The position numbers and the translations under genes were made by a program. Below, piece by piece: positions 45,075-54,300 of a DNA stretch of 64,000 bases. The DNA comes from DATJKD01 sp963728295 (GTDB lineage: Bacteria > Pseudomonadota > Gammaproteobacteria > Steroidobacterales > Steroidobacteraceae). How positions within the stretch are numbered: position 1 is the first letter of the stretch; the number at the start of each line of letters is the position of its first letter. The notes beneath the pieces were generated by a model that saw only the letters and a list, made by a program, of their open reading frames with translations, was not told the origin of the DNA and searched no databases. The DNA lies in contig CAVSKB010000011.1 in NCBI GenBank assembly GCA_963728295.1, positions 496,001-560,000 on the forward strand. The letters run 5' to 3'.

Positions 45075-45116
45075 TTGACAGGTGATAAAGATCAGTACCA
45101 TAATCAAGCGTACTGA
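45075..45116 (+). promoter_or_regulatory. Promoter with CTAGCG-like motif
   Basis: TTGACA (45075-45080), an 18-base spacer and CATAAT (45099-45104) form a strong sigma-70 promoter facing the small gene at 45166. The -10 overlaps TAATCAAGCGTACTGA, a member of the recurrent motif set. Confidence 0.5.
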
Positions 45117-45165
45117 CGGCCCAGCGAGGGCGCAGCCGAGAGTCCTCCGAACCTGGTGAACTTCG

Positions 45166-45585
45166 ATGGCCTGTTGCGCATTCATCGCGTTCCTGGTTAG
45201 CCAGGTTTATCTGTTCGCCATCGCTCCCCTGCGACGGCTGACCGGCACGCCACGCCCGGAATCCGCGTCCGCCGTTGCCTGGCGTCTCGGAAGCGCTGTC
45301 GCATCGACCCCATATGGACATCCGCCAGAGAAGGAGAGAGCTCCGTCCTTTGCTGCCCGGCACCTTGTTGTCGCGACACCCCGGCAGGGGCGCGCATGGC
45401 TGCCGCTTGCCGCTGCCGGCGTAATTGAGCTGACCGTCCTCGTTGGCGCGGGCCAGTCGTTCCTGACTGGCACAGGGCGACAGATGCTCACGGAGGAGTT
45501 CGAGTGGCTGGCCGGGATCGAGACGCTCAGCGACCTCAAGGACCTCTGCAGTCCCGGGCGCTCGCGCATTAAAGATTCGCCCTGA
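45166..45585 (+). CDS. Small hypothetical membrane protein
   Basis: A 139-residue open frame with a hydrophobic N-terminus (MACCAFIAFLVSQVYLFAIAPL) and a second hydrophobic stretch at about residues 80-98 (LPLAAAGVIELTVLVGAGQS). The AVAWRLGSAV segment between them is not typical of random high-GC frames. I do not recognise a family. It sits 49 bp behind a strong promoter-like sequence and 30 bp before an SDR, which supports expression, but coding status is uncertain. Confidence 0.4.
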   Translation: MACCAFIAFLVSQVYLFAIAPLRRLTGTPRPESASAVAWRLGSAVASTPYGHPPEKERAPSFAARHLVVATPRQGRAWLPLAAAGVIELTVLVGAGQSFLTGTGRQMLTEEFEWLAGIETLSDLKDLCSPGRSRIKDSP

Positions 45586-45615
45586 GCCGGACTCAGGAGG
45601 GGGCGAAGCCCCACC

Positions 45616-46362
45616 ATGGGTCGCCTGGACGGTAAGGTCGCGGTAATTACCGGCGCGGGCAGCGGCATCGGTCGCGCCATCGCCGAACGATTTCATGCTG
45701 AAGGGGCCAGCGTCGTCGTTGCCGACATCTCCGGCAATGAAAGTGCCGTGGCGTCGTCGCTGGGGGAACGAGCTCTGGGCGTACGCGCCGATGTCACGTC
45801 GTCGCGAGATATCCAGGCGATGTTCGACTTCACCACCGCCCGTTTCGGCGGAATCGACATCCTGTGCAACAACGCAGGCATTGACGGCGAAATGCATTAC
45901 ATCGCGGATGTCGATGAGGCCAGCTTTGAGCGCGTCATGGCAATCAATCTGCGCGGTGTCTTCCTTGGAATGAAGTTCGTCATCCCGCTGCTCAAGCGGA
46001 GGGGCGGTGGCAGCATCATCAACATCGCTTCGACGGCAGGGATAACTGCGACACCGGGTCTTGGCGTTTATGGCGCATCCAAGGCTGGCGTCATGCAGTT
46101 GAGCCGGTCGGCGGCCGTCGAATACGCGCGCGACGGGATCCGCGTCAATGCCGTTTGTCCGGCGATGATCGAAACACCCATGGTCGCGCACCTGCTCCAG
46201 ACCAATCCACAGGATGCGGCTCGCGTCCTGGCCGTGACCCCGATGGGCCGCGTGGGCCAGCCACAGGAGGTCGCAGGCGTGGCGTTGTTTCTCGCGAGTG
46301 ACGAGTCCACGTATGTGACGGGCGTATCGTTGCCCGTCGACGGCGCGTACACAGTCTTGTAG
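45616..46362 (+). CDS. SDR family oxidoreductase
   Basis: A 248-residue classical SDR with VITGAGSGIGRAIAERF, ILCNNAGIDG, INIASTAGITATPGLGVYGASKAG and a C-terminal YVTGVSLPVDGAYTVL. It probably oxidises a secondary alcohol to a ketone. Its AGGAGG ribosome site continues into GGGGC-GAA-GCCCC (45600-45612), a small hairpin immediately before the ATG that could dampen translation. It precedes the MDR pseudogene by 25 bp. Confidence 0.87.
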   Translation: MGRLDGKVAVITGAGSGIGRAIAERFHAEGASVVVADISGNESAVASSLGERALGVRADVTSSRDIQAMFDFTTARFGGIDILCNNAGIDGEMHYIADVDEASFERVMAINLRGVFLGMKFVIPLLKRRGGGSIINIASTAGITATPGLGVYGASKAGVMQLSRSAAVEYARDGIRVNAVCPAMIETPMVAHLLQTNPQDAARVLAVTPMGRVGQPQEVAGVALFLASDESTYVTGVSLPVDGAYTVL

Positions 46363-46387
46363 GCATTCAAAGGGGTATCGAGCTCCC

Positions 46388-47457
46388 ATGAGCATTGGCC
46401 GTCGTGCGGAGAAGAACGTGGCACGCAGCGCCTCGGTATCGCGGGCACTCGTCCTCGAGCGGATGGGCGAACCCCTGCGACTGGTCGAGAGGCCTGTACC
46501 GACGCCGGGCTCGAGGACAGATCGTCGTCAGAAATCTGGCGACCTCGATCAACTTTCACGATGTGCTCAACCTTCAGGGCGTGATGCCGAACGTGGCCTG
46601 GCCGCGGGTCCCGTTTTCCGACAATTGCGGTCAGATAGTCGCGGTCGGCGCCGACTGCGGTGGCTTCCGTATCGGCGAGCGGGTAGTCGCCAATTTTTTT
46701 CCTGACTGGCTCGATGGCGAACCCCAGCCCAGGTACTGCGACATCGTGTTCGGCGACCAGATTGACGGTTTCCTGCAGGACCATACGGTCGTCGATGCGC
46801 GATCGCTCGTGCGTGCTCCCCCGCACTTGTCAGCCGTAGAAGCCGCGACGCTGCCCTGCGCCGGCCTCACCGCGTGGCGGAGCGTCGCGGTTGAGGCGCG
46901 GGTCCAGCCCGGGCACGTCGTCGTCATTCAGGGCACAGGTGGTGTGGCCTTGTTCGCGCTGCAGTTTGCCAAGCTGTACGGCGCCGAGGTGATCCTCATC
47001 TCATCGTCCGACGAAAAGCTGGAATTCGGACGCAAGCTGGGGGCGGACCACACCCATAACTATCGCCAGAACCCTGCCTGGGATCAGAGAGTGCTCGAGA
47101 TCACCTGTGGTCTTGGCGCGGACCTCGTGGTGGAAGTCGGCGGCGCTGACACTCTGGCTCGCTCGATAAATGCGACGAAGCTGAACGGCCACGTTTCGGT
47201 AATTGGCGTGCGCTCCGGGTTTGGCATGACCGCGGCGATCGCGGTCGAACCCATCCTGATCAGGAACCTCACGCTGCGGGGTATCACGGTCGGAAACGTG
47301 CGCCAGCTCGAAGCCATGTGCCGCGCAATGGAGTTGCATGACATCCATCCGGTAGTCGACCGCCGATTTCCGTTCAGCAACGTCGAAGGTGCGGTCGCGC
47401 TTGATGCAGGAGCAGACGCACCTCGGCAAGATCGCAATCGACATCGCCGATTCTTAG
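46388..47457 (+). pseudogene. Zinc-free MDR alcohol/quinone oxidoreductase, two frameshifts
   Basis: Frame 1 begins MSIGRRAEKNVARSASVSRALVL-type sequence up to PVPTPGS. Frame 2 carries GQIVVRNLATSINFHD, FSDNCGQIVAVGADC, VVIQGTGGVALFALQFAKLYGAEV and PFSNVEGAVAL. Frame 3 supplies the end, MQEQTHLGKIAIDIADS, with a TAG at 47455-47457. Removing one base near 46514 and one near 47400 joins them into about 355 residues, normal for this NAD(P)-dependent branch. Either the sequence has errors or the gene is dead. Confidence 0.78.
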
Positions 47458-47539
47458 CCAGCGGAGACGTGGGACGACGGACGCTCGCCCCCACGGCTGT
47501 GCACCGGGACGTAGCCCGCCACGGGTATCCGCCGCCGCC

Positions 47540-48307
47540 TCAGCGCGGCGCCATTCGTATCGCCCCGTCGAGACGGATCGTCTCGCCGTTCAGCATCGGG
47601 TTCTCGATGATTTGACGCACGAGCTGCGCGAACTCTTCGGGCCGGCCGAGGCGAGACGGGAAGGGCACCTGCTTGCCGAGAGATGCCTGAGCCTCTTCCG
47701 GCAGGCCCGCAACCATCGGCGTGAGAAATATCCCCGGCGCGATCGTGACGACACGGATGCCCGAGCTCGCGAGTTCGCGGGCCATCGGCAGCGTCATGCC
47801 GACGACGCCGCTCTTGGACGCCGAATAGGCCACCTGGCCGATCTGGCCTTCGAAGGCGGCGACCGAGGCGGTCATCACGACCACGCCGCGCTCGCCGCCG
47901 GCGTTGGGCGCGTTCTTCTGCATCGCGGCTGCGGCGGCCTTGGTCACGAGCAGCGTGCCGACGAGGTTCACCTCGATCACCTTGCGGAAGAATTCGCCCG
48001 GCATGGGGCCGTCCTTGCCCAGCATTCGTTTCGGCGTGCCGATCCCCGCGCAATTCACCGCGACGTCGAGACCGCCCAGTATGTCCACCGACTCCGCGAT
48101 CGCAGCATCGACGTCGGGCTCGGATGTCACGTTTACGCATCGGAAAGCAGCCGCTGCGCCGAGCGCCTGCACCGCGACAGCGCCGGCCCGGTCATTGAGG
48201 TCGAACAGCACGACCCGGCCGCCGCCAGAGACGATCTCCTGCGCCGTCGCGAAGCCGAGACCGGAAGCACCACCGGTGACTACAGCACGGATTCCCTCGA
48301 CGTCCAT
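47540..48307 (-). CDS. 3-Hydroxyacyl-CoA dehydrogenase, HSD10-type SDR
   Basis: A 255-residue SDR close to 3-hydroxyacyl-CoA dehydrogenase type 2 (HSD10). Signatures are AVVTGGASGLGFATAQ, VAVNCAGIGTPKRMLGKDGPM, FEGQIGQVAYSASKSG and MLNGETIRLDGAIRM. It oxidises short or branched 3-hydroxyacyl-CoA, for instance in isoleucine and branched-acid degradation. It lies directly after another SDR (3-bp gap) and a thiolase on the same strand, forming a beta-oxidation finishing set. Confidence 0.9.
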   Translation of the reverse strand: MDVEGIRAVVTGGASGLGFATAQEIVSGGGRVVLFDLNDRAGAVAVQALGAAAAFRCVNVTSEPDVDAAIAESVDILGGLDVAVNCAGIGTPKRMLGKDGPMPGEFFRKVIEVNLVGTLLVTKAAAAAMQKNAPNAGGERGVVVMTASVAAFEGQIGQVAYSASKSGVVGMTLPMARELASSGIRVVTIAPGIFLTPMVAGLPEEAQASLGKQVPFPSRLGRPEEFAQLVRQIIENPMLNGETIRLDGAIRMAPR

Positions 48308-48310
48308 GCC

Positions 48311-49072
48311 TCAGAGCCTAAGGCCGCCGTCCACGTCGAGGCAACGCCCACTGAAGAACTCGTTCTCGGCGACGAACACCGCGGCGTGCGCGATTTCCTC
48401 AGGCAGGCCGAGCCGCCTGAGCGGCACCGGTGCAGTCACTCTCTCGAGCGTCTCGGGCGTCATGGAGGCGAGGATCTCCGTGCGTGTGAAGCCGGGCGCG
48501 ATGGCTCCCGTGCGGATTCCGTAGCGCGCCAGTTCCTTCGCCCAGACCACGGTCATCGCCGCGACGCCGGCCTTGGCCGCGGAGTAGTTCGTCTGCCCGA
48601 AATTGCCGGCGCGGGAGATGCTGGAGACGCTGATGATCACTCCGCCGTTGCCGAGCCGCACCATGCGCTCGGCGGCCTCGCGCGCGCAGAGAAAGACGCC
48701 GGTCAGGTCGACGTCGATCACCGCCTGCCATTGCGCGAGACTCATCTTGCCTGCCACGGCGCCGTCTTTGACCTTTATCAGCTGTGCGTCGCGCGTGATC
48801 CCGGCGTTGTTGACCATTACGTCGAGCCGCCCGAGGTCGGCGATCGCCGCATCGAGCGCCTCGGCGACCTGCTCTTCCTTCGCAACGTTGGCGATGCTCG
48901 TGTGAACGCGCACACCGAGCGCGGTCAAATCGATGTTCGCCTTCTCGAGATCGTCCGGGTTCATGTCGATCAGGGCGATGTGCGCGCCACGAGACGCAAA
49001 GGCGGTCGCGATCGCCTTGCCGATGCCTCGGCCACCGCCCGTGACGGCGACCACCTTGTCGTTCAGTTGCAT
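48311..49072 (-). CDS. FabG-like SDR (3-oxoacyl reductase family)
   Basis: A 253-residue SDR with VAVTGGGRGIGKAIATAF, VMVNNAGITRDAQLIKV, NFGQTNYSAAKAGVAAMT and GFTRTEILASM. It resembles FabG and acetoacetyl-CoA reductases, so it interconverts 3-oxoacyl and 3-hydroxyacyl thioesters. The ATG at 49072 is chosen by homology (MQLNDKVVAVTGG); 14 further codons are open upstream. It lies between the thiolase and the HSD10-like gene. Confidence 0.88.
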   Translation of the reverse strand: MQLNDKVVAVTGGGRGIGKAIATAFASRGAHIALIDMNPDDLEKANIDLTALGVRVHTSIANVAKEEQVAEALDAAIADLGRLDVMVNNAGITRDAQLIKVKDGAVAGKMSLAQWQAVIDVDLTGVFLCAREAAERMVRLGNGGVIISVSSISRAGNFGQTNYSAAKAGVAAMTVVWAKELARYGIRTGAIAPGFTRTEILASMTPETLERVTAPVPLRRLGLPEEIAHAAVFVAENEFFSGRCLDVDGGLRL

Positions 49073-49174
49073 CTGGACTGCACTCCTGGCGTTCTTCTGA
49101 TTGCGAACCGTCATACAACCGGGCGGTCGTCGACGGCGTCGTTGAGCTTGGCAGCGGCAGGGATCGACGTGGAG

Positions 49175-50357
49175 TCAGCCCGGGATCTCGATGGCGATCG
49201 AGGCGGCTTCGCCGCCGCCGATGCATTGCGAGGCGATGCCGCGCCTGAGGCCTCTGCGGCGCAGCGCGTGAACGAGCGTGGTGATCAGCCGTGCGCCCGT
49301 GGCCCCGATGGGATGACCGAGTGCGCAGGCGCCACCGTTGACGTTGACGCGCGCGTGATCGAGTCCGAGTTCCTGAATCGCGATCATCGTCACGCAGGCG
49401 AAGGCCTCGTTGATTTCGTAGAGGTCCACGTCCCCGGCCTTCCAGCCCAGCCCGGTCGAGCACGTTGCGGATCGACGGCACGGGCGCGGTGGTAAACCAC
49501 TCGGGCGCCTGCGCGTGGCTGCCATACGCGACAATGCGCGCCAGCGGTACCACTCCCCGCTCGCGTGCCGCCGTGGCGGTCGTGACCACGACCGCCGCCG
49601 CGCCGTCCGAGATCGACGAGGACGAGGCGGCGGTCACCGTCCCGTCCTTGCCGAACGCGGGCTTGAGCGTCGCGACCTTCGCGACGTCGATCGTGAAAGG
49701 CGTTTCGTCCTGGTCGATCCGTACCTCGCCCTTGCGCGTCTTGACGGTGACCGGAGCGATCTCGCCCGCAAAGTCGCCCTCCTTGACCGCACGCTGCGCG
49801 CGCCGCACGGACTCGATACCGAATGCATCCTGCCGCTCGCGGTCATAGGCGTACTTCTGAGCCGCCTGATCGGCGAACACCCCCATCGCGCGCCCGTCCC
49901 ACGGGCTCTGCAGCCCGTCGTAGAGCATGTGGTCGAAGATCTCGCCGTGCCCGTAGCGGTAGCCGGAGCGGGCCTTCGGCAAAAGATACGGGGCGTTGGT
50001 CATGGACTCGAAGCCGCCGGCGAGTACCGTACGGGCGCTGCCGGCGCGGATCTGGTCGGCGGCCAGCATGACTGCCTTCATGCCCGAGCCGCACATCTTG
50101 TTGATCGTGGTTGCCGGCACTCCGAGTGGTACGCCGGCAAGAAGGGCGGCCTGCCTTGCGGGAGCCTGCCCGAGTCCTGCCGTCATCACGCAGCCGAGGA
50201 TTACCTCGTCGATTCCGCCCTCGGTGAGGCGTGCGTCGACCAGCGCCGCCGCGGCAGCCACGCCGCCGAGCTCGGTTGCCTTGCAGGGTGCGAACACGCC
50301 CTGGAACGCGCCGATCGGCGTGCGCCGGGCTGCGGTGATGACGATCTCATCATTCAT
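49175..50357 (-). pseudogene. Acetyl-CoA C-acyltransferase (thiolase), one frameshift
   Basis: The N-terminal frame contains IVITAARRTPIGAFQG, the nucleophile in NKMCGSGMKAV, ESMTNAPYLLPKARSGYR and runs to VLDRAGL. The C-terminal frame gives WKAGDVDLYEINEAFACV, GGACALGHPIGATGARL and the second catalytic Cys in SQCIGGGEAASIAIE. One surplus G (a C run on the plus strand, about 49446-49448) explains the shift. The repaired protein has about 393 residues. It thiolyses 3-ketoacyl-CoA, or condenses acetyl-CoA in reverse. Being complete otherwise, it may well be functional in the organism. Confidence 0.83.
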
Positions 50358-50540
50358 GATCGAAGTCTCCGGCCGGTGGGCCGCAGTCAGCGGACCGTGC
50401 GGCGATGCAAGCCGTCGAGAAGCTCATCCAGGCCGGCTGGCGCCGATGTGGCAGTGCAGCATGATTCCAAAGAGTGTACGCCCGCCGGATTTTGCAGCGC
50501 AAGATCGCGCCGTGCACGCCAGACAGCTGCCCGGACCGGC

Positions 50541-51227
50541 CTAGCTACGCACGCGGCGCGTCGTCGACCTCGCGGGCAGCCGGCGCAGCAGACCGCGCCC
50601 CAGGACCTCGACAAAGGCCCCGGCCAGGCCATCGGCGTCCATCGGCTCGCTTGCCCGATACCAGTGGGCAATCCAGTTGAGTGCGCCGGCCATCGCAAAC
50701 GCCGTTATCTTGGGGTCGCATGGCTCGATCGATCCATCCTCGATGCCGGTACGGATCAGCCGACGGATGCCCTGGTCGATTTCGGACTTGAGCGTCCTGA
50801 TATGCCGGCCGGTCTCGGGCCCGAGATCCTGATCCTCCGCCCGCACCATGCACCAGCCGTAGTCGGAGGCCACGGCCCGCGCGTAGTCACGGATCACCTC
50901 GTTGAGGCGGTCCAGCCCGGTGCGGTCCGAGGCCTCCGTGCGACGGATCGCGGCCTGGATCGGCTCGAGCCCAGCACGGAAGCACTCGAAGAGCAGCTGC
51001 TCCTTGTTTGCGACGTAATAGTAGACCGTGGGCTTGGTGACGCCGAGCGCGGCGGCTACATCGTCGAGCGAGGTGTTGTGGTAGCCGCGCGCGTTGAAGG
51101 CCTTTGCGGCGGCGCAGATCACCGCTTCACGCTTGACGCCGTGCTCGCGACGGCCGCGCCGTCCTCCGACCCAGGGGGAGGGCGCTGGCGCAACCCTGCG
51201 CGCACTGGACCCGCTACGGGCGCTCAT
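50541..51227 (-). CDS. TetR-family transcriptional regulator
   Basis: A 228-residue TetR regulator. The helix-turn-helix is ICAAAKAFNARGYHNTSLDDVAAALGVTKPTVYYYVANKEQLL-type sequence near residues 34-80; the rest is a helical ligand domain. The N-terminal 30 residues are low-complexity, so a later start is possible. It separates the thiolase/SDR set from icmF and is divergent from icmF; the duplicated site at 51284-51314 is its likely operator. The ligand is probably an acyl-CoA, by analogy with TetR regulators of beta-oxidation. Confidence 0.87.
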   Translation of the reverse strand: MSARSGSSARRVAPAPSPWVGGRRGRREHGVKREAVICAAAKAFNARGYHNTSLDDVAAALGVTKPTVYYYVANKEQLLFECFRAGLEPIQAAIRRTEASDRTGLDRLNEVIRDYARAVASDYGWCMVRAEDQDLGPETGRHIRTLKSEIDQGIRRLIRTGIEDGSIEPCDPKITAFAMAGALNWIAHWYRASEPMDADGLAGAFVEVLGRGLLRRLPARSTTRRVRS

Positions 51228-51283
51228 CCATTCTCCGGTTCACTGAGGCAGGCGGAAATTGACTCCACCAGGCCAAGTTATCA

Positions 51284-51314
51284 TACTGCCCGGTAGATTC
51301 CTACTGCCAAGTAG
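51284..51314. promoter_or_regulatory. Duplicated TetR-type operator
   Basis: TACTGCCCGGTAG (51284-51296) and TACTGCCAAGTAG (51302-51314) are two copies of TACTGCC-N2-GTAG, 18 bp apart, each with partial dyad symmetry (CTACT...AGTAG in the second). They lie between the divergent TetR and icmF genes, 35 to 66 bp upstream of the icmF start. Two TetR dimers on neighbouring faces of the helix would fit. Confidence 0.6.
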
Positions 51315-51349
51315 GATAAGCGCGGCTCGGGACGTGTGGAGGCGGCGAC

Positions 51350-54300
51350 ATGAGCAACGGAAAATCACAGGGCGGGGCCGTACGCAAGGCGACTCTCGAG
51401 GCCGGCGAGGAGCAGCCGCTGCGCTTTGTGAGCGCGGCATCGCTTTTCGATGGTCACGACGCCGCCATCAACATGATCCGCCGCCTGCTCCAGGCGCACG
51501 GTGCCGAGGTCGTACACCTCGGCCACAACAGAAGCGTGGCCGACATCGTGCGCGCCGCGATCCAGGAGGACGCGGACGCGATCGCCTGCAGCTCCTATCA
51601 GGGCGGGCACAACGAGTACTTCCGTTACATGGTCGACATGCTCGCGCAGGCCGGCGCGAGTCATATCCGCGTCATCGTCGGTGGCGGCGGCACCATCGCG
51701 CCGCACGAGGTCGAAGAGCTGCACGCCTACGGCGTGGAGCGCATCTATTCGCCCGAGGACGGACGGACGCTCGGCCTCGACGGGATGATGGACGACGTGT
51801 TGCAGCGCGTTCGCGGCGTGACCCGCGCACCGTACGCGTTCGGACCGATGGGGCCGCGCGATCACCTGCAGATCGCGCGTGCGATCTCCTCGCTCGAGCG
51901 GGACGCGGAAGCGGCCGCTCTGCGCGACACCCTGCGCAAGGCCGTGGGGCGCGTCGCGCGCCCGGCGCCCGTCATCGGCATCACCGGGACCGGCGGCGCT
52001 GGCAAGTCGAGCCTGACCGACGAGGTCCTGATGCGCTTCGTGCGCTTCCACCCGTCCCGCTCCATCGCCGTTGTCGCGATGGACCCCACCCGTCGCAGGA
52101 GCGGCGGCGCACTGCTCGGCGACCGCATCCGGATGAACTCGCTCGCCAACGAGCAGATCTTCATGCGGTCGCTTGCGACGCGGCGGCAGAACCTGGCGAC
52201 CAGCGCGGTGCTGGCCGATACGATCAACCTGCTCAAGTGCGCCGGGTTCGACCTGATCGTGGTCGAGACCGCCGGAATCGGCCAGAGCGACACGGAGATC
52301 GTCGACCTGGTCGACGTGCCGGTGTACGTCATGACGAGCGAATACGGCGCTGCAAGCCAGCTCGAGAAGATCGACATGCTCGATTTCGCCGAGCTGATCG
52401 CGCTCAACAAGTTCGAGAAGCGCGGCGCGGAGGATGCGCTGCGCGACGTGCGCAAGCAGTGGCGGCGCAATCACCCCGCCATGAAGCTGCCAGATGCCGA
52501 GATCCCGGTCTTTCCGACCATTGCCAGCCGCTTCAACGATCCCGGGGTCAACCGGCTGTTCGATGCGCTCACGCGGCTGCTCGATGCCAAGGCGGGCGGC
52601 GACTCGCGCTGGACCGTAGCAGACCCGGGCCCGATGGAGCTCGTGGAACGCCATGCACTCGTGCCCTCGCAACGCACCCGCTATCTCGCCGAGATCGCGG
52701 CGAACGGGCGGCGCGCACGCGAGGATGTGCAGCACCGCGCCGAGGCCGCGAGCCGCGCGAACAGCCTGCACGAGGCGCTGCACGTGCTCGGCGATCCGCT
52801 GCTGCCGGCCGGGCTCGACCGCTACGCCGATTCGGCGCTCGCCGACACGACCGACCCCGCTCGCGCACGACTGCGAGACGCCTACAACGACGCGCTCGAT
52901 GCGGTCGGCGCCGAAGCGATCGAGCTGTTGCGGCAGTGGCCGACGGTGTCGAAGTCCGCGACCGACGACGAGTATCGCTATGTGGTGCGCGGCCGCGAGA
53001 TCCGGGGCGAGAACTACACCGAGACGCTGAGCCGCAACCGCGTGCCGAAACTCGCCGTGCCGTCGTGGCGCGACTGGGGCGAGCAGCTCAGCTTCCTGCT
53101 GCGGGAGAACCTGCCGGGACACTTCCCGTACACCGCGGGTGTCTATCCCTACCGCCGCGAGGAAGAGGACCCGACGCGGATGTTCGCGGGAGAGGGCGGC
53201 CCGGAGCGAACCAACCGGAGATTTCACTACGTGGCGTCCGGTCACGGCGTGGCGCGCCTGTCGACGGCTTTCGACTCGACGACGCTGTACGGCGAGGACC
53301 CGGACGAGAGGCCCGACATCTACGGCCGCATCGGCAACTCGGGTGTGTCGATCGCGACGCTCGACGACATGAAGAAACTCTATTCGGGCTTCGACCTGTG
53401 CGACCCGACGACCTCGGTGTCGATGACGATCAACGGCCCGGCCCCGATGATCCTCGCGATGTTCATGAACACCGCGGTCGACCAGCGCGTCGAGCGGCAC
53501 CTGCGTGCCGGCGGCGGCTGGGAGACGGCGGAGCGGCGCATCGCGGAGATCTACCGCGACCGCGAACAGCCCCGCTACAAGGGCGAGCTGCCGCAGCACC
53601 ACGACGGTTCCGGGCTGGGGCTCCTGGGCGTGACCGGCGACCAGCTCGTCGACCGCGAGACCTATGAGAGGATCCGTGCCGAGGCTCTGTCGATGGTGCG
53701 TGGGACCGTGCAGGCCGACATCCTGAAGGAGGACCAGGCGCAGAACACCTGCATCTTCTCGACCGAGTTCGCGCTTCGGATGATGGGCGACGTGCAGCAG
53801 TATTTCATCGAGCGCAACGTCCGCAATTTCTATTCGGTGTCGATCTCGGGCTATCACATCGCGGAGGCAGGCGCGAATCCCGTCTCGCAGCTCGCCTTCA
53901 CGCTCGCAAACGGCTTCACGATCGTCGAGTACTACCTCGCGCGTGGCATGAAGATCGACCAGTTCGCGCCGAACCTCTCGTTCTTCTTCTCGAACGGGAT
54001 GGATCCGGAGTATGCGGTGATCGGCCGCGTGGCGCGGCGGGTCTGGGCACGCGCGATGCGCGATCTCTACGGCAGCGGGCCGCGTTCGCAGATGCTGAAG
54101 TACCACATCCAGACCTCGGGCCGCAGCCTCCACGCACGCGAGATCCAGTTCAACGACGTGCGCACGACGCTGCAGGCGCTGTACGCGTTGTTCGACAACT
54201 GCAACAGTCTGCACACCAACGCATACGACGAGGCGATCACCACGCCGACCGAGGAATCGGTGCGCCGCGCGGTCGCGATCCAGCTGATCATCAACAAGGA

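Noticed and set aside
46388..47457. Two separate small genes instead of one broken MDR gene
   Set aside because: The fragments are collinear parts of one family, and single-base corrections rejoin them exactly.
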